Notes under the pieces: model-generated
The model's input: the letters and a program-made list of their open reading frames with translations, nothing else
What the model was told of the DNA's origin: nothing
The model's database searches: none
Shown here: one piece after another, positions 27,470 through 36,342 of the stretch
Position numbering within the stretch: the first letter of the stretch is position 1
How the letters are laid out: every line of letters starts with the position of its first letter
Origin: Massilia antarctica
GTDB taxonomy: Bacteria; Pseudomonadota; Gammaproteobacteria; Burkholderiales; Burkholderiaceae_D
DNA length: 64,000 nt
Assembly: GCF_015689335.1 (NCBI RefSeq)
Contig: NZ_CP065053.1
Location: 2,728,001 to 2,792,000, forward strand
Reading direction: 5' to 3'
Position numbers and translations under genes: made by a program

Positions 27470-28267
27470 ATGTTGAAGCAAACTCGTATGTTCGGGCTCA
27501 TCTGTGTTCTCGTCTCTGGCGCGGCAAGCGCCCAGATGACGGCTACGGTCACCATGTCCAATTTTTCATATCAGTTGATTGATCTGAATCCGAACGATGG
27601 GGTTGCGTCATCGCTGAGCTGGCAAGTCCTTGTATCTGAATTGCCATACCCCAATTCCGTGGCGTCTGTGCGCGGCGGCAATCTACAAACTCACGATGGT
27701 GTAATCGTAGATGGAACCGGACCGCTCGACCCTGTCTCCGTGAGCAAGGCCACCTTGCACGGCGGTGGATCGGCCAGCGTCACTGGCGAATTTGGGAAAA
27801 ACCTCACGCTGCACACATCGCTGACGTCCGCGCCGGAGGCGCCGGGTACGAAAGAGCCCTGGCGCTGGGACGCAGAAGCGGCGACAGGCTGGATGCCTTT
27901 CATATTGACGCCCAATACTGCCGTTATTTTTTCCGCCGACGTTAGCGGCGGTGGAACGCCAGGTGCATACCATAATTTTTCACAAGTCGGCTTGGGGGCA
28001 CGATCTGATATCGGAGGCAAAGAGGAGGACACATGGGCCGGCGAAAACTGGTATGCAACGTCCGGGCCAACCTTTCTGACGCGGCTTGAACTCACAGTAT
28101 CGAACAGCCACACCTACAGCACCACCAATGCCTGGATTGCTGACGCGATGAGTAGCGTCTTCAACACGACCTCGCCGGTGCCAGAACCGTCTTCCTGGAT
28201 GATGCTTCTTGCCGGACTCGGCATTGCCGGTTTCGCCAGCCGCCGCGGCAGTCGGACGAGGCGATAA
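27470..28267 (+). CDS. PEP-CTERM sorting-domain exported protein
   Basis: 265 residues. It has an N-terminal signal peptide (MLKQTRMFGLICVLVSGAASA). The body is rich in Ser, Thr, Gly and Asn with few charges, typical of secreted beta-rich proteins. The C-terminus has the PEP-CTERM pattern: VPEPSSW, a hydrophobic helix (MMLLAGLGIAGFA) and a basic tail SRRGSRTRR. Such proteins are processed by exosortase and sent to the outer surface or exopolysaccharide; no exosortase gene lies in this window. The start is fixed by AGGAGGC immediately upstream, which lies in a possible masking hairpin. It follows the terminator of rRNA operon 2 and precedes a heparinase-like gene in the same direction. The specific role is unknown. 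Confidence 0.88.
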   Translation: MLKQTRMFGLICVLVSGAASAQMTATVTMSNFSYQLIDLNPNDGVASSLSWQVLVSELPYPNSVASVRGGNLQTHDGVIVDGTGPLDPVSVSKATLHGGGSASVTGEFGKNLTLHTSLTSAPEAPGTKEPWRWDAEAATGWMPFILTPNTAVIFSADVSGGGTPGAYHNFSQVGLGARSDIGGKEEDTWAGENWYATSGPTFLTRLELTVSNSHTYSTTNAWIADAMSSVFNTTSPVPEPSSWMMLLAGLGIAGFASRRGSRTRR

Positions 28268-28393
28268 AAGACGAGATTACCTGCTTCCCCACGCGATTTC
28301 GTTTCTTAGCGGCATATTTATTGACCCGCTTGGCAGGTGCACGGCGAACTCAACCGTGTACCACGCTAATAAATTTTCGATCACGATAAATTT

Positions 28394-28434
28394 CTGATAA
28401 CATTGCGGCGATTTAATTATCGCAATGTTATCAG
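28394..28434 (+). terminator. Long perfect hairpin between two genes, possible terminator
   Basis: CTGATAACATTGCG at 28394-28407 pairs perfectly with CGCAATGTTATCAG at 28421-28434 around a 13-nt AT-rich loop. The 14-bp stem is followed by ACAATTTTTG, a weak T run, so it may end transcription of the PEP-CTERM gene. The stem is unusually AT-rich for a terminator; it could instead be an element repeated elsewhere in the genome. Confidence 0.5.
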
Positions 28435-28503
28435 ACAATTTTTGCGCGCGGCCGAATCCATTGGCGCCGCCTGCCGCGCTCCATCCCATCACCCTGGTAC
28501 AAC

Positions 28504-30684
28504 ATGCTCAGATATCCACGCACAACCGTCCCCTTGACACTCCTTTTAACCTTAGGCTGCATCGGCAGCGTACAAGCCACCGATGCCGAACTCGACACGG
28601 CAATCAGCAAGCTCAGCGAGGTCAACAGCACCACCAAGCCACATCCCCGTTTTCTCAACGGATCGACTGAGTTCAAGGGGATCGTCAACAAAGCGATCAA
28701 TACGGACGAAGGCAAATACGCGTTAAACAACGTCATTCGCGTGTTTTCCGGCGGCCCGAAGAGCGCAACGGGGGATGGCCGATACTCGGTCGAAAAGCTC
28801 AAGACCGTGTACGTCACCCAGCTCGACTCATTTAAAGTCGGGAACATCGACAGCACCACCTGGAACGAGATTTCCCGGCAGGTCGAAGCGACAGCCGAGG
28901 CGGCGTACGCCTACTACGTCGAAGGCGATCCGACTTACCTGGCGGAAGTGACCAAACGGCTCGATGTGTTAGCGCAGCCAATTATCGACCGTGGTTGCAG
29001 GGAATATCCGGTGAACGGGACGGCAATCAGCATAGGAGACACCAATTACTATCGGCGCGAATATGTCTGGTATTTCGGCCTGGCGTATGACTTCGCGCAG
29101 CAAGGTTTAACCGATGTCTATAAGAAAAAAATCGCCGACGTGATCGCTAAATGCGTAGCGGTCGCTGCACCATCGACGTTAGCGAGCGTGAACACGCCCA
29201 ACACCTATCAAAATATGGAATCGAACACACTGGCGAAATTCGCGGCCGGTATGCTCCTGGTCCATAACGATGCGGAATTTGTCAAAGACGACATCAAGCC
29301 GGCGTTTGACTATCTGCCCGCCATGACCAAAGCGTACGTCGGCAGGCTGCATATGTTCGGCGGCAACGACGGTGGTTACGCGAATTCGTCCGCTTATTCG
29401 CTATTTGATACCGCTCCGTACCTGCCGATGTGGGACGTGTTCGATCGGGTGCTTGGCTATTCGCCTTACGAAAAAAGGGATTTCGTCAAATATCTGCCAA
29501 ACTTCGAGCTGTTTACTCTCCCGCCTGAATCGCCGGAAGGTGCATTTGGCGACGGCGCAGAGGTCGACCGGACCGAAGAACGGGCACGCTTTCTGCGCGC
29601 TATTTTCAGCCGTTCGGCCTCGTCCCAGGTGAGCCGATGGTTCAAGAACACTTACCTGAACAATATCCGCCTTAACTCCCCGGCGAATGCGCAATACGCC
29701 AGCCCGAAATACGGCGATATCCAGCGGCTCGACTTCCTGCTCAGCCCGAGCGAAGACAGCACGGTGGTGGCCGAACCGACGCCCTACCTGCGCTACTGGT
29801 TCCCCTCCGTCGGTATCGGCGCGATGCACAGTAGCCTGAGCGATCCGAATCGCACCTCGGTGTTTTTCAAAAGCGGCCCGTTTGGTTCCGAAAACCACGC
29901 GCATGCTGATCAGAACAGCTTTGTCATCTATCACAAGGGCAAAGTATTTGCGTCGGATAGTGGTGTGAATGCCGATTACGGGCATGCGCATCGTATTAAC
30001 TATTCGAAGACCACCAAGGCGCATAACGCGATCACATACGACCAAGGCATCGGGCAGGAACTGGGTGATGTTTACGGCTCGGATAAGGCAAAAGGCAAAC
30101 TGCTGAGTGCCAATGATGGCGTTTCCTGGGGCCAGCCGCTGACCAAGGGAACCGTTCAGTATGATCTGGTGACCGGCGATGCCTCGGAAGCTTATGGCAA
30201 GACCAATGGTGTACTGAACCTGAAGAAGGCTTTGCGTACGCTCGTGTTTATCCGCCCATCGACTGTCGTCGTCTACGATCAGCTCGAAAGCGCCGCCAAG
30301 AAGTGGGAATACAACCTGCATACCGTGGTCGAACCTAAACTCAACAGTACGTCCAACGAAGATGTGGTCACCATCGATGGCGTGCGCATGTGCGTGCAAG
30401 TCAAGTCCGCCGGTCCGATCGCTCGCGAGACGCCGGCACTGGGCTATCCTGCGAACGCAACTCCGCAGGACGGCAAGCCGATACGTCATGATCACTGGTG
30501 GAGCCGCTACGTTTACCAAACGGCCAATACCAAAGGGATGTTCGTGTCGGTGTATCGCCTCGACTGCCCGGCAATCGAAGCGAGCACGCCGTACACGATC
30601 TCGGTAACCGATTCGGCCAACGCCACGGTGACCTTGCCAGGCGCCAAGGTGGTGTTGAGCAACGGCGTCGTAACAGTGCAATAA
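28504..30684 (+). CDS. Secreted heparinase II/III-like polysaccharide lyase
   Basis: 726 residues with a signal peptide (cleavage probably after CIGSVQA, near residue 25). The N-terminal half is alpha-helical, as in the alpha/alpha toroid of alginate and heparin lyases (residues about 60-400, with WYFGLAYDFAQQG and a conserved YQNMESNTLAKFAAG). The C-terminal half is the heparinase II/III-like beta-sandwich, with the signature ENHAHADQNSFVIYHKGK and the following KVFASDSG. It should cleave acidic polysaccharides by beta-elimination in the periplasm or outside; the substrate cannot be told. No clear ribosome binding site precedes the ATG at 28504. Codon use is less GC-rich than the neighbouring Wadjet genes, a possible sign of a different origin. 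Confidence 0.85.
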   Translation: MLRYPRTTVPLTLLLTLGCIGSVQATDAELDTAISKLSEVNSTTKPHPRFLNGSTEFKGIVNKAINTDEGKYALNNVIRVFSGGPKSATGDGRYSVEKLKTVYVTQLDSFKVGNIDSTTWNEISRQVEATAEAAYAYYVEGDPTYLAEVTKRLDVLAQPIIDRGCREYPVNGTAISIGDTNYYRREYVWYFGLAYDFAQQGLTDVYKKKIADVIAKCVAVAAPSTLASVNTPNTYQNMESNTLAKFAAGMLLVHNDAEFVKDDIKPAFDYLPAMTKAYVGRLHMFGGNDGGYANSSAYSLFDTAPYLPMWDVFDRVLGYSPYEKRDFVKYLPNFELFTLPPESPEGAFGDGAEVDRTEERARFLRAIFSRSASSQVSRWFKNTYLNNIRLNSPANAQYASPKYGDIQRLDFLLSPSEDSTVVAEPTPYLRYWFPSVGIGAMHSSLSDPNRTSVFFKSGPFGSENHAHADQNSFVIYHKGKVFASDSGVNADYGHAHRINYSKTTKAHNAITYDQGIGQELGDVYGSDKAKGKLLSANDGVSWGQPLTKGTVQYDLVTGDASEAYGKTNGVLNLKKALRTLVFIRPSTVVVYDQLESAAKKWEYNLHTVVEPKLNSTSNEDVVTIDGVRMCVQVKSAGPIARETPALGYPANATPQDGKPIRHDHWWSRYVYQTANTKGMFVSVYRLDCPAIEASTPYTISVTDSANATVTLPGAKVVLSNGVVTVQ

Positions 30685-30695
30685 AGTGGGCCTTG

Positions 30696-30718
30696 CCGGG
30701 GTCACGACGTGGTCCCGG
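30696..30718 (+). terminator. Terminator-like hairpin after the heparinase gene
   Basis: CCGGGGTCAC and GTGGTCCCGG pair over ten positions (two G-T) with a GAC loop, starting 12 bases after the stop codon at 30684. There is no T run after it, so it may be a Rho-type end or a 3' stabilising structure. The rest of the 230-bp gap before jetA shows no recognised promoter. Confidence 0.4.
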
Positions 30719-30914
30719 TTATCCGAACTGTCGCGCCTGCGACAGCGTCACTGCTGCCCCTGTGCCGCCGGCGATCATCGAAGGCGACATGGCAGGTCCG
30801 ATCGCCGCCGGGGCCCTGCCTCGCGCTGGAAGCTGGGGACGGTCGGATGCTGACGCTGTAGGCGACAGCCTTCGGTGGTAGAGTGTCGGTCACGCCGAAC
30901 CACATCCCGGAACG

Positions 30915-32351
30915 ATGGACTACCAGCAACTCATCACGCAGCGGCGCACGCACCCCGCATGGCGCCTGCTCGCCGCCGACAATGCCGCGATGATTGCGAG
31001 CTTCCTGCACGCGAGTTTTATCGCGCCCAACCAGCGCACCATCGGCCGCCAGCACCTAGCCTCGCAGCTGGACGACCACCTGTACCATCTCCACGAAAGT
31101 GCCGGCGAAATCCTGTTCCCCAAGGCCGCCACCGCCTACCTCGATGACTGGGCCTCCGATGAACGCGGCTGGCTGCGCAAATACTATCCGCCTGGCGACG
31201 ACGAAGCCCACTACGATCTCGCATCGGCCACTGAACAGGCGCTCGAATGGCTCAAGAACCTCGGCCAGCGCACCTTCATCGGCACCGAATCGCGCCTGAT
31301 GACCGTATTCGACCTGCTGCACCAGATCGTCGACGGCAGCGAACTCGATCCGCGTGCCCGCATCGCCGAACTCAAACGCCGCAAGGCGGACATCGACGCC
31401 GAAATCGCCGACATCGGCGCCGGCAGATTCGCCTTGATGGATCCGACCCAGGTGCGCGAACGCTTCCTGCAAATGGCCGCCACCGCGCGCGACCTGTTGT
31501 CGGACTTCCGCGCGGTCGACACCAACTTCCGCACGCTCGACCGCCAGGTGCGCGAACACATCGCCACCTGGGATGGCAGCAAGGGCGAGCTGCTGCAAGC
31601 CATTTTCGGCCAGCGCGACCTGATCGCCGACACCGACGAAGGCCGCAGCTTCCGCGCCTTCTGGGACTTGTTGATGTCGCCCTCGCGCCAGGATGAACTG
31701 ACAAGCCTGCTCGACGCCGTGCTCAAACTCGGCCCCGTGCGCGAACTCCAGCCCGACGGCCGCCTGCAACGCATCCACTACGACTGGCTGGAAGCGGGCG
31801 AAGTCACCCAGCGTACCGTCGCGCGCCTGTCCGAACAGCTGCGGCGCTACCTGGACGACCAGGCCTGGCTGGAAAACCGCCGCATCATGCAACTGATCCG
31901 CGACATCGAACAGAAAGCGCTGGCCCTGCGCGGCCAGATCGACGAACGCGCCTTCATGGAGATCGACGACGCCGCGCCCACGGTCGCCCTGGCCATGGAC
32001 CGCACCCTGTACAATCCGCCCTTCAAGCCGAAGATCACGCAGCAGATCGTCAGCGACGACGGCGTCGACATCGCATCGGACGCGCTGTTCGAACAGATCT
32101 ACGTGGACCAGCTGCGCCTCATGTCGAACATCCGGCGTGCCCTCCAGACCCGCCAGCAAGTCTCGCTCGGCACCCTGGCGCGCGAGTATCCGATCGAGCA
32201 GGGCCTGGCCGAACTGGCTACCTACCTCAAACTGGCCACCCAGGACATGCACGCCGCCATCGATGACACCCAGACCGAAACGGTCGACTGGACCGACGAC
32301 AATGGCCGCCGGCGCCAGGCCACGCTTCCCCTTATCATTTACGCCGCATGA
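30915..32351 (+). CDS. jetA: Wadjet protein JetA (DUF3375)
   Basis: 478 residues, a DUF3375 family member. It starts MDYQQLITQRRTHPAWRLLA, has winged-helix and helical regions with a charged helical stretch near 150-180 (AELKRRKADIDAEIADI), and ends TLPLIIYAA. In Wadjet, JetA is the kleisin-like subunit that bridges the SMC-like JetC. Its stop overlaps the jetB start by four bases (ATGA at 32348-32351). The set jetA-jetB-jetC-jetD in this order defines type I Wadjet, which recognises and cleaves closed circular plasmid DNA (established knowledge). The start follows a CGGAACG segment; no better start is seen. Confidence 0.92.
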   Translation: MDYQQLITQRRTHPAWRLLAADNAAMIASFLHASFIAPNQRTIGRQHLASQLDDHLYHLHESAGEILFPKAATAYLDDWASDERGWLRKYYPPGDDEAHYDLASATEQALEWLKNLGQRTFIGTESRLMTVFDLLHQIVDGSELDPRARIAELKRRKADIDAEIADIGAGRFALMDPTQVRERFLQMAATARDLLSDFRAVDTNFRTLDRQVREHIATWDGSKGELLQAIFGQRDLIADTDEGRSFRAFWDLLMSPSRQDELTSLLDAVLKLGPVRELQPDGRLQRIHYDWLEAGEVTQRTVARLSEQLRRYLDDQAWLENRRIMQLIRDIEQKALALRGQIDERAFMEIDDAAPTVALAMDRTLYNPPFKPKITQQIVSDDGVDIASDALFEQIYVDQLRLMSNIRRALQTRQQVSLGTLAREYPIEQGLAELATYLKLATQDMHAAIDDTQTETVDWTDDNGRRRQATLPLIIYAA

Positions 32352-32956
32352 ACCCTGAACCGACCACGCTCAACGATCAAAACCGCCTCGGCCAACTGCT
32401 GGTAGCGCTGTTCCAGGGCGTGCTGTACCGCGACACCGACAGCGCCCTGTGGCAGCCGCTGATGGACCTGCAGGCGCGCGTGCGCGACTACGGCGCCACG
32501 ATCGGCCTCGAACTCATTCTCGACGAGGCCGAAGGCTACGCCTACCTGCGCCAGCGCCCCGCCGTGGTGGGCGAGCCGGAACTGCCACGCCTGATCCAGC
32601 GGCGCCAGCTCAGTTACCCGGTCAGCCTGATCCTGGCCCTGCTGCGCAAGAAGCTGGCCGAATTCGACGCCACCGGCGGCGACACGCGCCTCGTCATCGA
32701 CCGCGACCAGATCGCCGAACAGGTGCGCCTGTTCCTGCCGCAGACCGGCAACGAAGCGCGCCTGCTCGACCGCATGGACGCGCACCTGAACAAGGTCGTG
32801 GAACTCGGCTTTTTGCACCGGCTGCGCGGGCAGGACAACCAGTTCGAAGTGCGCCGCATCCTCAAGGCGTTCGTGGATGCCCAATGGCTGGCCGACTTCG
32901 AACAGCGCCTCTCGGGCTACGCCACCCACGCCGCCAGCGGCGAGGAGGAAGCATGA
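32348..32956 (+). CDS. jetB: Wadjet protein JetB (DUF4194)
   Basis: 202 residues, DUF4194 family: LGQLLVALFQGVLYRDTD near the N-terminus, YLRQRPAVV, then LIQRRQLSYPVSLILALLRK, and a C-terminal winged-helix-like part with LVIDRDQIAEQVRLFLP and FLHRLRGQDNQFEVRR. In Wadjet, JetB is the KITE-like subunit that binds JetA and JetC. It overlaps jetA at its start and jetC at its end (ATGA at 32953-32956), so the three are coupled in translation. Confidence 0.92.
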   Translation: MNPEPTTLNDQNRLGQLLVALFQGVLYRDTDSALWQPLMDLQARVRDYGATIGLELILDEAEGYAYLRQRPAVVGEPELPRLIQRRQLSYPVSLILALLRKKLAEFDATGGDTRLVIDRDQIAEQVRLFLPQTGNEARLLDRMDAHLNKVVELGFLHRLRGQDNQFEVRRILKAFVDAQWLADFEQRLSGYATHAASGEEEA

Positions 32957-35900
32957 CTCAGGCTCCCGTGGCCGATATTCCCGCGGCCGATGATGGCGAC
33001 CCGGCACTCGAGCGCGCGGGCTTCCGCCTCCAGCACTTCGAGGTATTCAACTGGGGCACCTTCCACGAAAGAGTCTGGCGGCTGCACCCGGGCGGCGACA
33101 ATATGCTGCTTACCGGCGACATCGGCTCCGGAAAATCGACCCTGGTCGACGCCATCACGACACTGCTGGTACCGGCCCAGAAGATCGCCTACAACAAGGC
33201 GGCCGGCGCCGATGCGCGCGAACGCAGCCTGCGCACCTACGTCATGGGTAACTACAAGTCCGAGCGCGGCGACAGCGGCCTGGCCGCGCGCGCCGTGGCC
33301 CTGCGCGATCACAACAGCTACTCGGTGATCCTCGGCGTCTTCCACAACGAAGGCTTCGAGCAGACCGTCACCCTGGCGCAGGTGTTCTGGTTCAAGAACC
33401 CGCACGGCCAGCCCGAACGCTTCTACGTTGTCGCCGATGGCGCGCTGTCGGTGGCCGAGCACTTCGCCGGCTTCGGCACCGATATCGCGCAGCTGCGCAA
33501 ACGCCTGCGCGCGCTGGCAGGCGTCACCCTGCACGACAGCTTCCCGCCGTACGGCGCCGACTTCCGGCGCCGCTTCGGTATCGCCAGCGAACAGGCGATG
33601 GACCTGTTCCACCAGACCGTATCGATGAAGTCGGTCGGCAATCTCACCGACTTCGTGCGCGACCACATGCTCGAAGCGTTTCCCGTCGAAGCCCGCATCG
33701 CCGCCCTGATCGCCCACTTCGACGACCTCAATCGCGCGCACGAAGCGGTGCTCAAGGCCAAGCTGCAGATCGACCAGCTCACGCCCCTGGTGGACGACTG
33801 CGACCGTCACGAGACGCTGCAGGAACAGGTGGTCCAGCTGCGCGGCTGCCGCGAAGCGCTACGCCCGTGGTTCGCGCACCTGAAAGGCGAGCTGCTGGAA
33901 AAACGCATCGGCATTCTGCAATCGGAGCTCGACAAACTGGCCGGTCACCTGGTCCGCCTGCAGGAAGAGAAACGCAGCCAGATGCTGCGGCGCGACGACA
34001 TGACCCAGGCCATCGCGGCCAACGGCGGCAACCGCATCGAGCAAATCCGCGCCGAGATCGCGCGCCTGCAAACTACGCGCGAGGAACGCTCGCGCCGCTC
34101 GAACCAGTACGACGCGCTGGCGGCGGCGGTTGGCTTGCCCGGCGCGGCCGAGGCGAGCATGTTCGACGCCAACCGGCGCGCCATCGACGATGGCAAAGCC
34201 GGCTGCACCGCGCGCCGCGACGACGCGCAAAACCAGTTGATGATGGCGGGCGTGAGCCTGCACGAACTGCGCGACCAGCATGGCGCCATCACCACCGAAC
34301 TCGATTCGCTGCGCCAGCGCCGCTCCAACATCACCAGCCAGATGCTGGCGGTGCGGGCCGCCTTGTGCGACGCGCTGCGCATCGCGCCGGAAGAGTTGCC
34401 GTTTATCGGCGAGTTGATCCAGGTGCGCGAAGAGGAGCGCGCATGGGAAGGCGCCGCCGAACGCATGCTGCACAGCTTCGGCCTGTCGCTGCTGGTGCCG
34501 GAAACGCACTACGGACAGGTTGCGGCCTGGGTCGATTCCACCAACCTCGGCAACCGCCTGGTCTACTTCCGCGTGCGCGCCAATGTCAGCGCCGACCACC
34601 ACGGCCTGCACCCCGACGCATTGGCGCGCAAGCTCGCCATCAAGCCCGATTCGCCGTTCTACGGCTGGATCGACGCCGAACTGGCGCGCCGCTACGACCA
34701 CGCCTGCTGCGACACGCTCGACCAGTTCCGCCGCGAAAAGCGCGCCATCACCCGCAACGGCCAGATCAAGGCCGGCGGCGAGCGCCACGAAAAGGATGAC
34801 CGCCACCGGATCGACGACCGTTCGCGCTACGTGCTGGGATGGTCGAACCAGGGCAAGATCGCCGCGCTGGCGAAGCAGGAGCGCGACCTCTCCACGCGCA
34901 TACAGGCGCATGCCGCCAAAATCCAGTCGGTCAGGGCCGATATCGCCCGCCAGGAAGCGCTGCTGGATAACTGGGGCAAGCTGACCATGTTCTCGGACTT
35001 CAGCGACCTCGATTGGAAGCCGCTGCTCTCCGCTATCGATGCGCTCGAACGCGAACAGGAAGCGTTGGCCGCATCGTCCGACATCCTGCGCACCTTGCAG
35101 CAGCAGCTCGCCGAGCTGACCTTGGCCCAGGCCGACACGGAAGCACAGGCGCACAGCGCCACCATCGAGCACGCCAAGACCGCCGAAAAGCTGGAGGTAG
35201 CCGGCGCCGCCCTGGACGACTGCGCCACCCTGCTCGATGCGACGCCAGAGCAATCGCGCGCCATGTACTTTCCGCGGCTCGATGCGCTGCGCGCCGAGGT
35301 GCTGGGCGAGCATACGCTCACGGTCGAATCGTGCGAGAACCGCGAAAAGGAGCTGCGCCAGGAACTGCAAAACCGGATCGATGCGGAAGAGAAGAAAATC
35401 AGCCGCCTGCGCGACGCCATCATCCGCGCCATGCAAAACTACACGCAGGCCTGGCCGCTGGACGCGCGCGAGGTCGACGTGAGTATCGACGCCGCCGCCG
35501 AGTTCCGCAAGATGCTGGCGGTGCTGCAGGCGGACGACCTGCCGCGCTTCGCCGGGCGCTTCAAGGAACTCCTCAACGAAAACACCATTCGCGAGATCGC
35601 CGGCTTCCAGTCGCAACTCAAGCGCGAACGCGAAACCATCCGCGAGCGCATCGACACGATCAACAGTTCGCTGCACCAGATCGACTACAACCCGAACCGC
35701 TACATCGCGCTCGAAGCGGAGAACAACATCGACGCCGACCTGCGCGACTTCCAGCAAGACCTGCGCAGCTGTACCGAAGGCGCGCTGACCGGATCGGCCG
35801 ACGAAGAATATTCGGAGGCGAAATTCCTGCAGGTCAAACGTATCATCGAACGCTTTCGCGGCCGCGAAGGCAGTGCCGAGATGGACAAGCGCTGGACGCG

Positions 35901-36342
35901 CAAGGTCACCGATGTGCGCAACTGGTTCGTATTCTCGGCCTCCGAGCGCTGGCGCGAGGATGGCCGCGAGCACGAACACTACACCGATGCCGGCGGCAAA
36001 TCGGGCGGCCAGAAAGAGAAATTGGCCTACACCGTGCTGGCGGCCAGCCTGGCATACCAGTTCGGCCTGGAGTGGGGCGTGGTGCGCTCGCGCTCCTTCC
36101 GCTTCGTAGTCATCGACGAGGCATTCGGGCGCGGTTCCGATGAATCGGCGCGCTACGGACTGGAACTGTTCAAGCGCATGAACCTGCAACTGCTGATCGT
36201 CACGCCGCTGCAAAAAATCCACATCATCGAACCTTACGTGTCCGGCCTGGGCTTCGTGCACAGCGAAGAAGGACGCCAGTCGCTGCTGCGCTACCTGACG
36301 ATCGAACAGTATCAGGCCGAGCGCAGCGCGCGTGCCGCATGA
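32953..36342 (+). CDS. jetC: Wadjet protein JetC, SMC/MukB-like ATPase
   Basis: 1129 residues. The N-terminal head has FRLQHFEVFNWGTFHERVW and a Walker A motif LLTGDIGSGKSTLVDAI with Lys61. Long coiled-coil arms run from roughly residue 260 to 960, with a hinge-like segment near 480-600. The C-terminal head holds the ABC signature AGGKSGGQKEKLAYTV and the Walker B region RFVVIDEAFGRGSDESARYG. This is the loop-extruding motor of the Wadjet complex. The ATG at 32953, preceded by GAGGAGGAA and overlapping the jetB stop, is the true start; the same frame is open further upstream through jetB but that is a shadow. The stop overlaps jetD. Confidence 0.94.
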   Translation: MTQAPVADIPAADDGDPALERAGFRLQHFEVFNWGTFHERVWRLHPGGDNMLLTGDIGSGKSTLVDAITTLLVPAQKIAYNKAAGADARERSLRTYVMGNYKSERGDSGLAARAVALRDHNSYSVILGVFHNEGFEQTVTLAQVFWFKNPHGQPERFYVVADGALSVAEHFAGFGTDIAQLRKRLRALAGVTLHDSFPPYGADFRRRFGIASEQAMDLFHQTVSMKSVGNLTDFVRDHMLEAFPVEARIAALIAHFDDLNRAHEAVLKAKLQIDQLTPLVDDCDRHETLQEQVVQLRGCREALRPWFAHLKGELLEKRIGILQSELDKLAGHLVRLQEEKRSQMLRRDDMTQAIAANGGNRIEQIRAEIARLQTTREERSRRSNQYDALAAAVGLPGAAEASMFDANRRAIDDGKAGCTARRDDAQNQLMMAGVSLHELRDQHGAITTELDSLRQRRSNITSQMLAVRAALCDALRIAPEELPFIGELIQVREEERAWEGAAERMLHSFGLSLLVPETHYGQVAAWVDSTNLGNRLVYFRVRANVSADHHGLHPDALARKLAIKPDSPFYGWIDAELARRYDHACCDTLDQFRREKRAITRNGQIKAGGERHEKDDRHRIDDRSRYVLGWSNQGKIAALAKQERDLSTRIQAHAAKIQSVRADIARQEALLDNWGKLTMFSDFSDLDWKPLLSAIDALEREQEALAASSDILRTLQQQLAELTLAQADTEAQAHSATIEHAKTAEKLEVAGAALDDCATLLDATPEQSRAMYFPRLDALRAEVLGEHTLTVESCENREKELRQELQNRIDAEEKKISRLRDAIIRAMQNYTQAWPLDAREVDVSIDAAAEFRKMLAVLQADDLPRFAGRFKELLNENTIREIAGFQSQLKRERETIRERIDTINSSLHQIDYNPNRYIALEAENNIDADLRDFQQDLRSCTEGALTGSADEEYSEAKFLQVKRIIERFRGREGSAEMDKRWTRKVTDVRNWFVFSASERWREDGREHEHYTDAGGKSGGQKEKLAYTVLAASLAYQFGLEWGVVRSRSFRFVVIDEAFGRGSDESARYGLELFKRMNLQLLIVTPLQKIHIIEPYVSGLGFVHSEEGRQSLLRYLTIEQYQAERSARAA

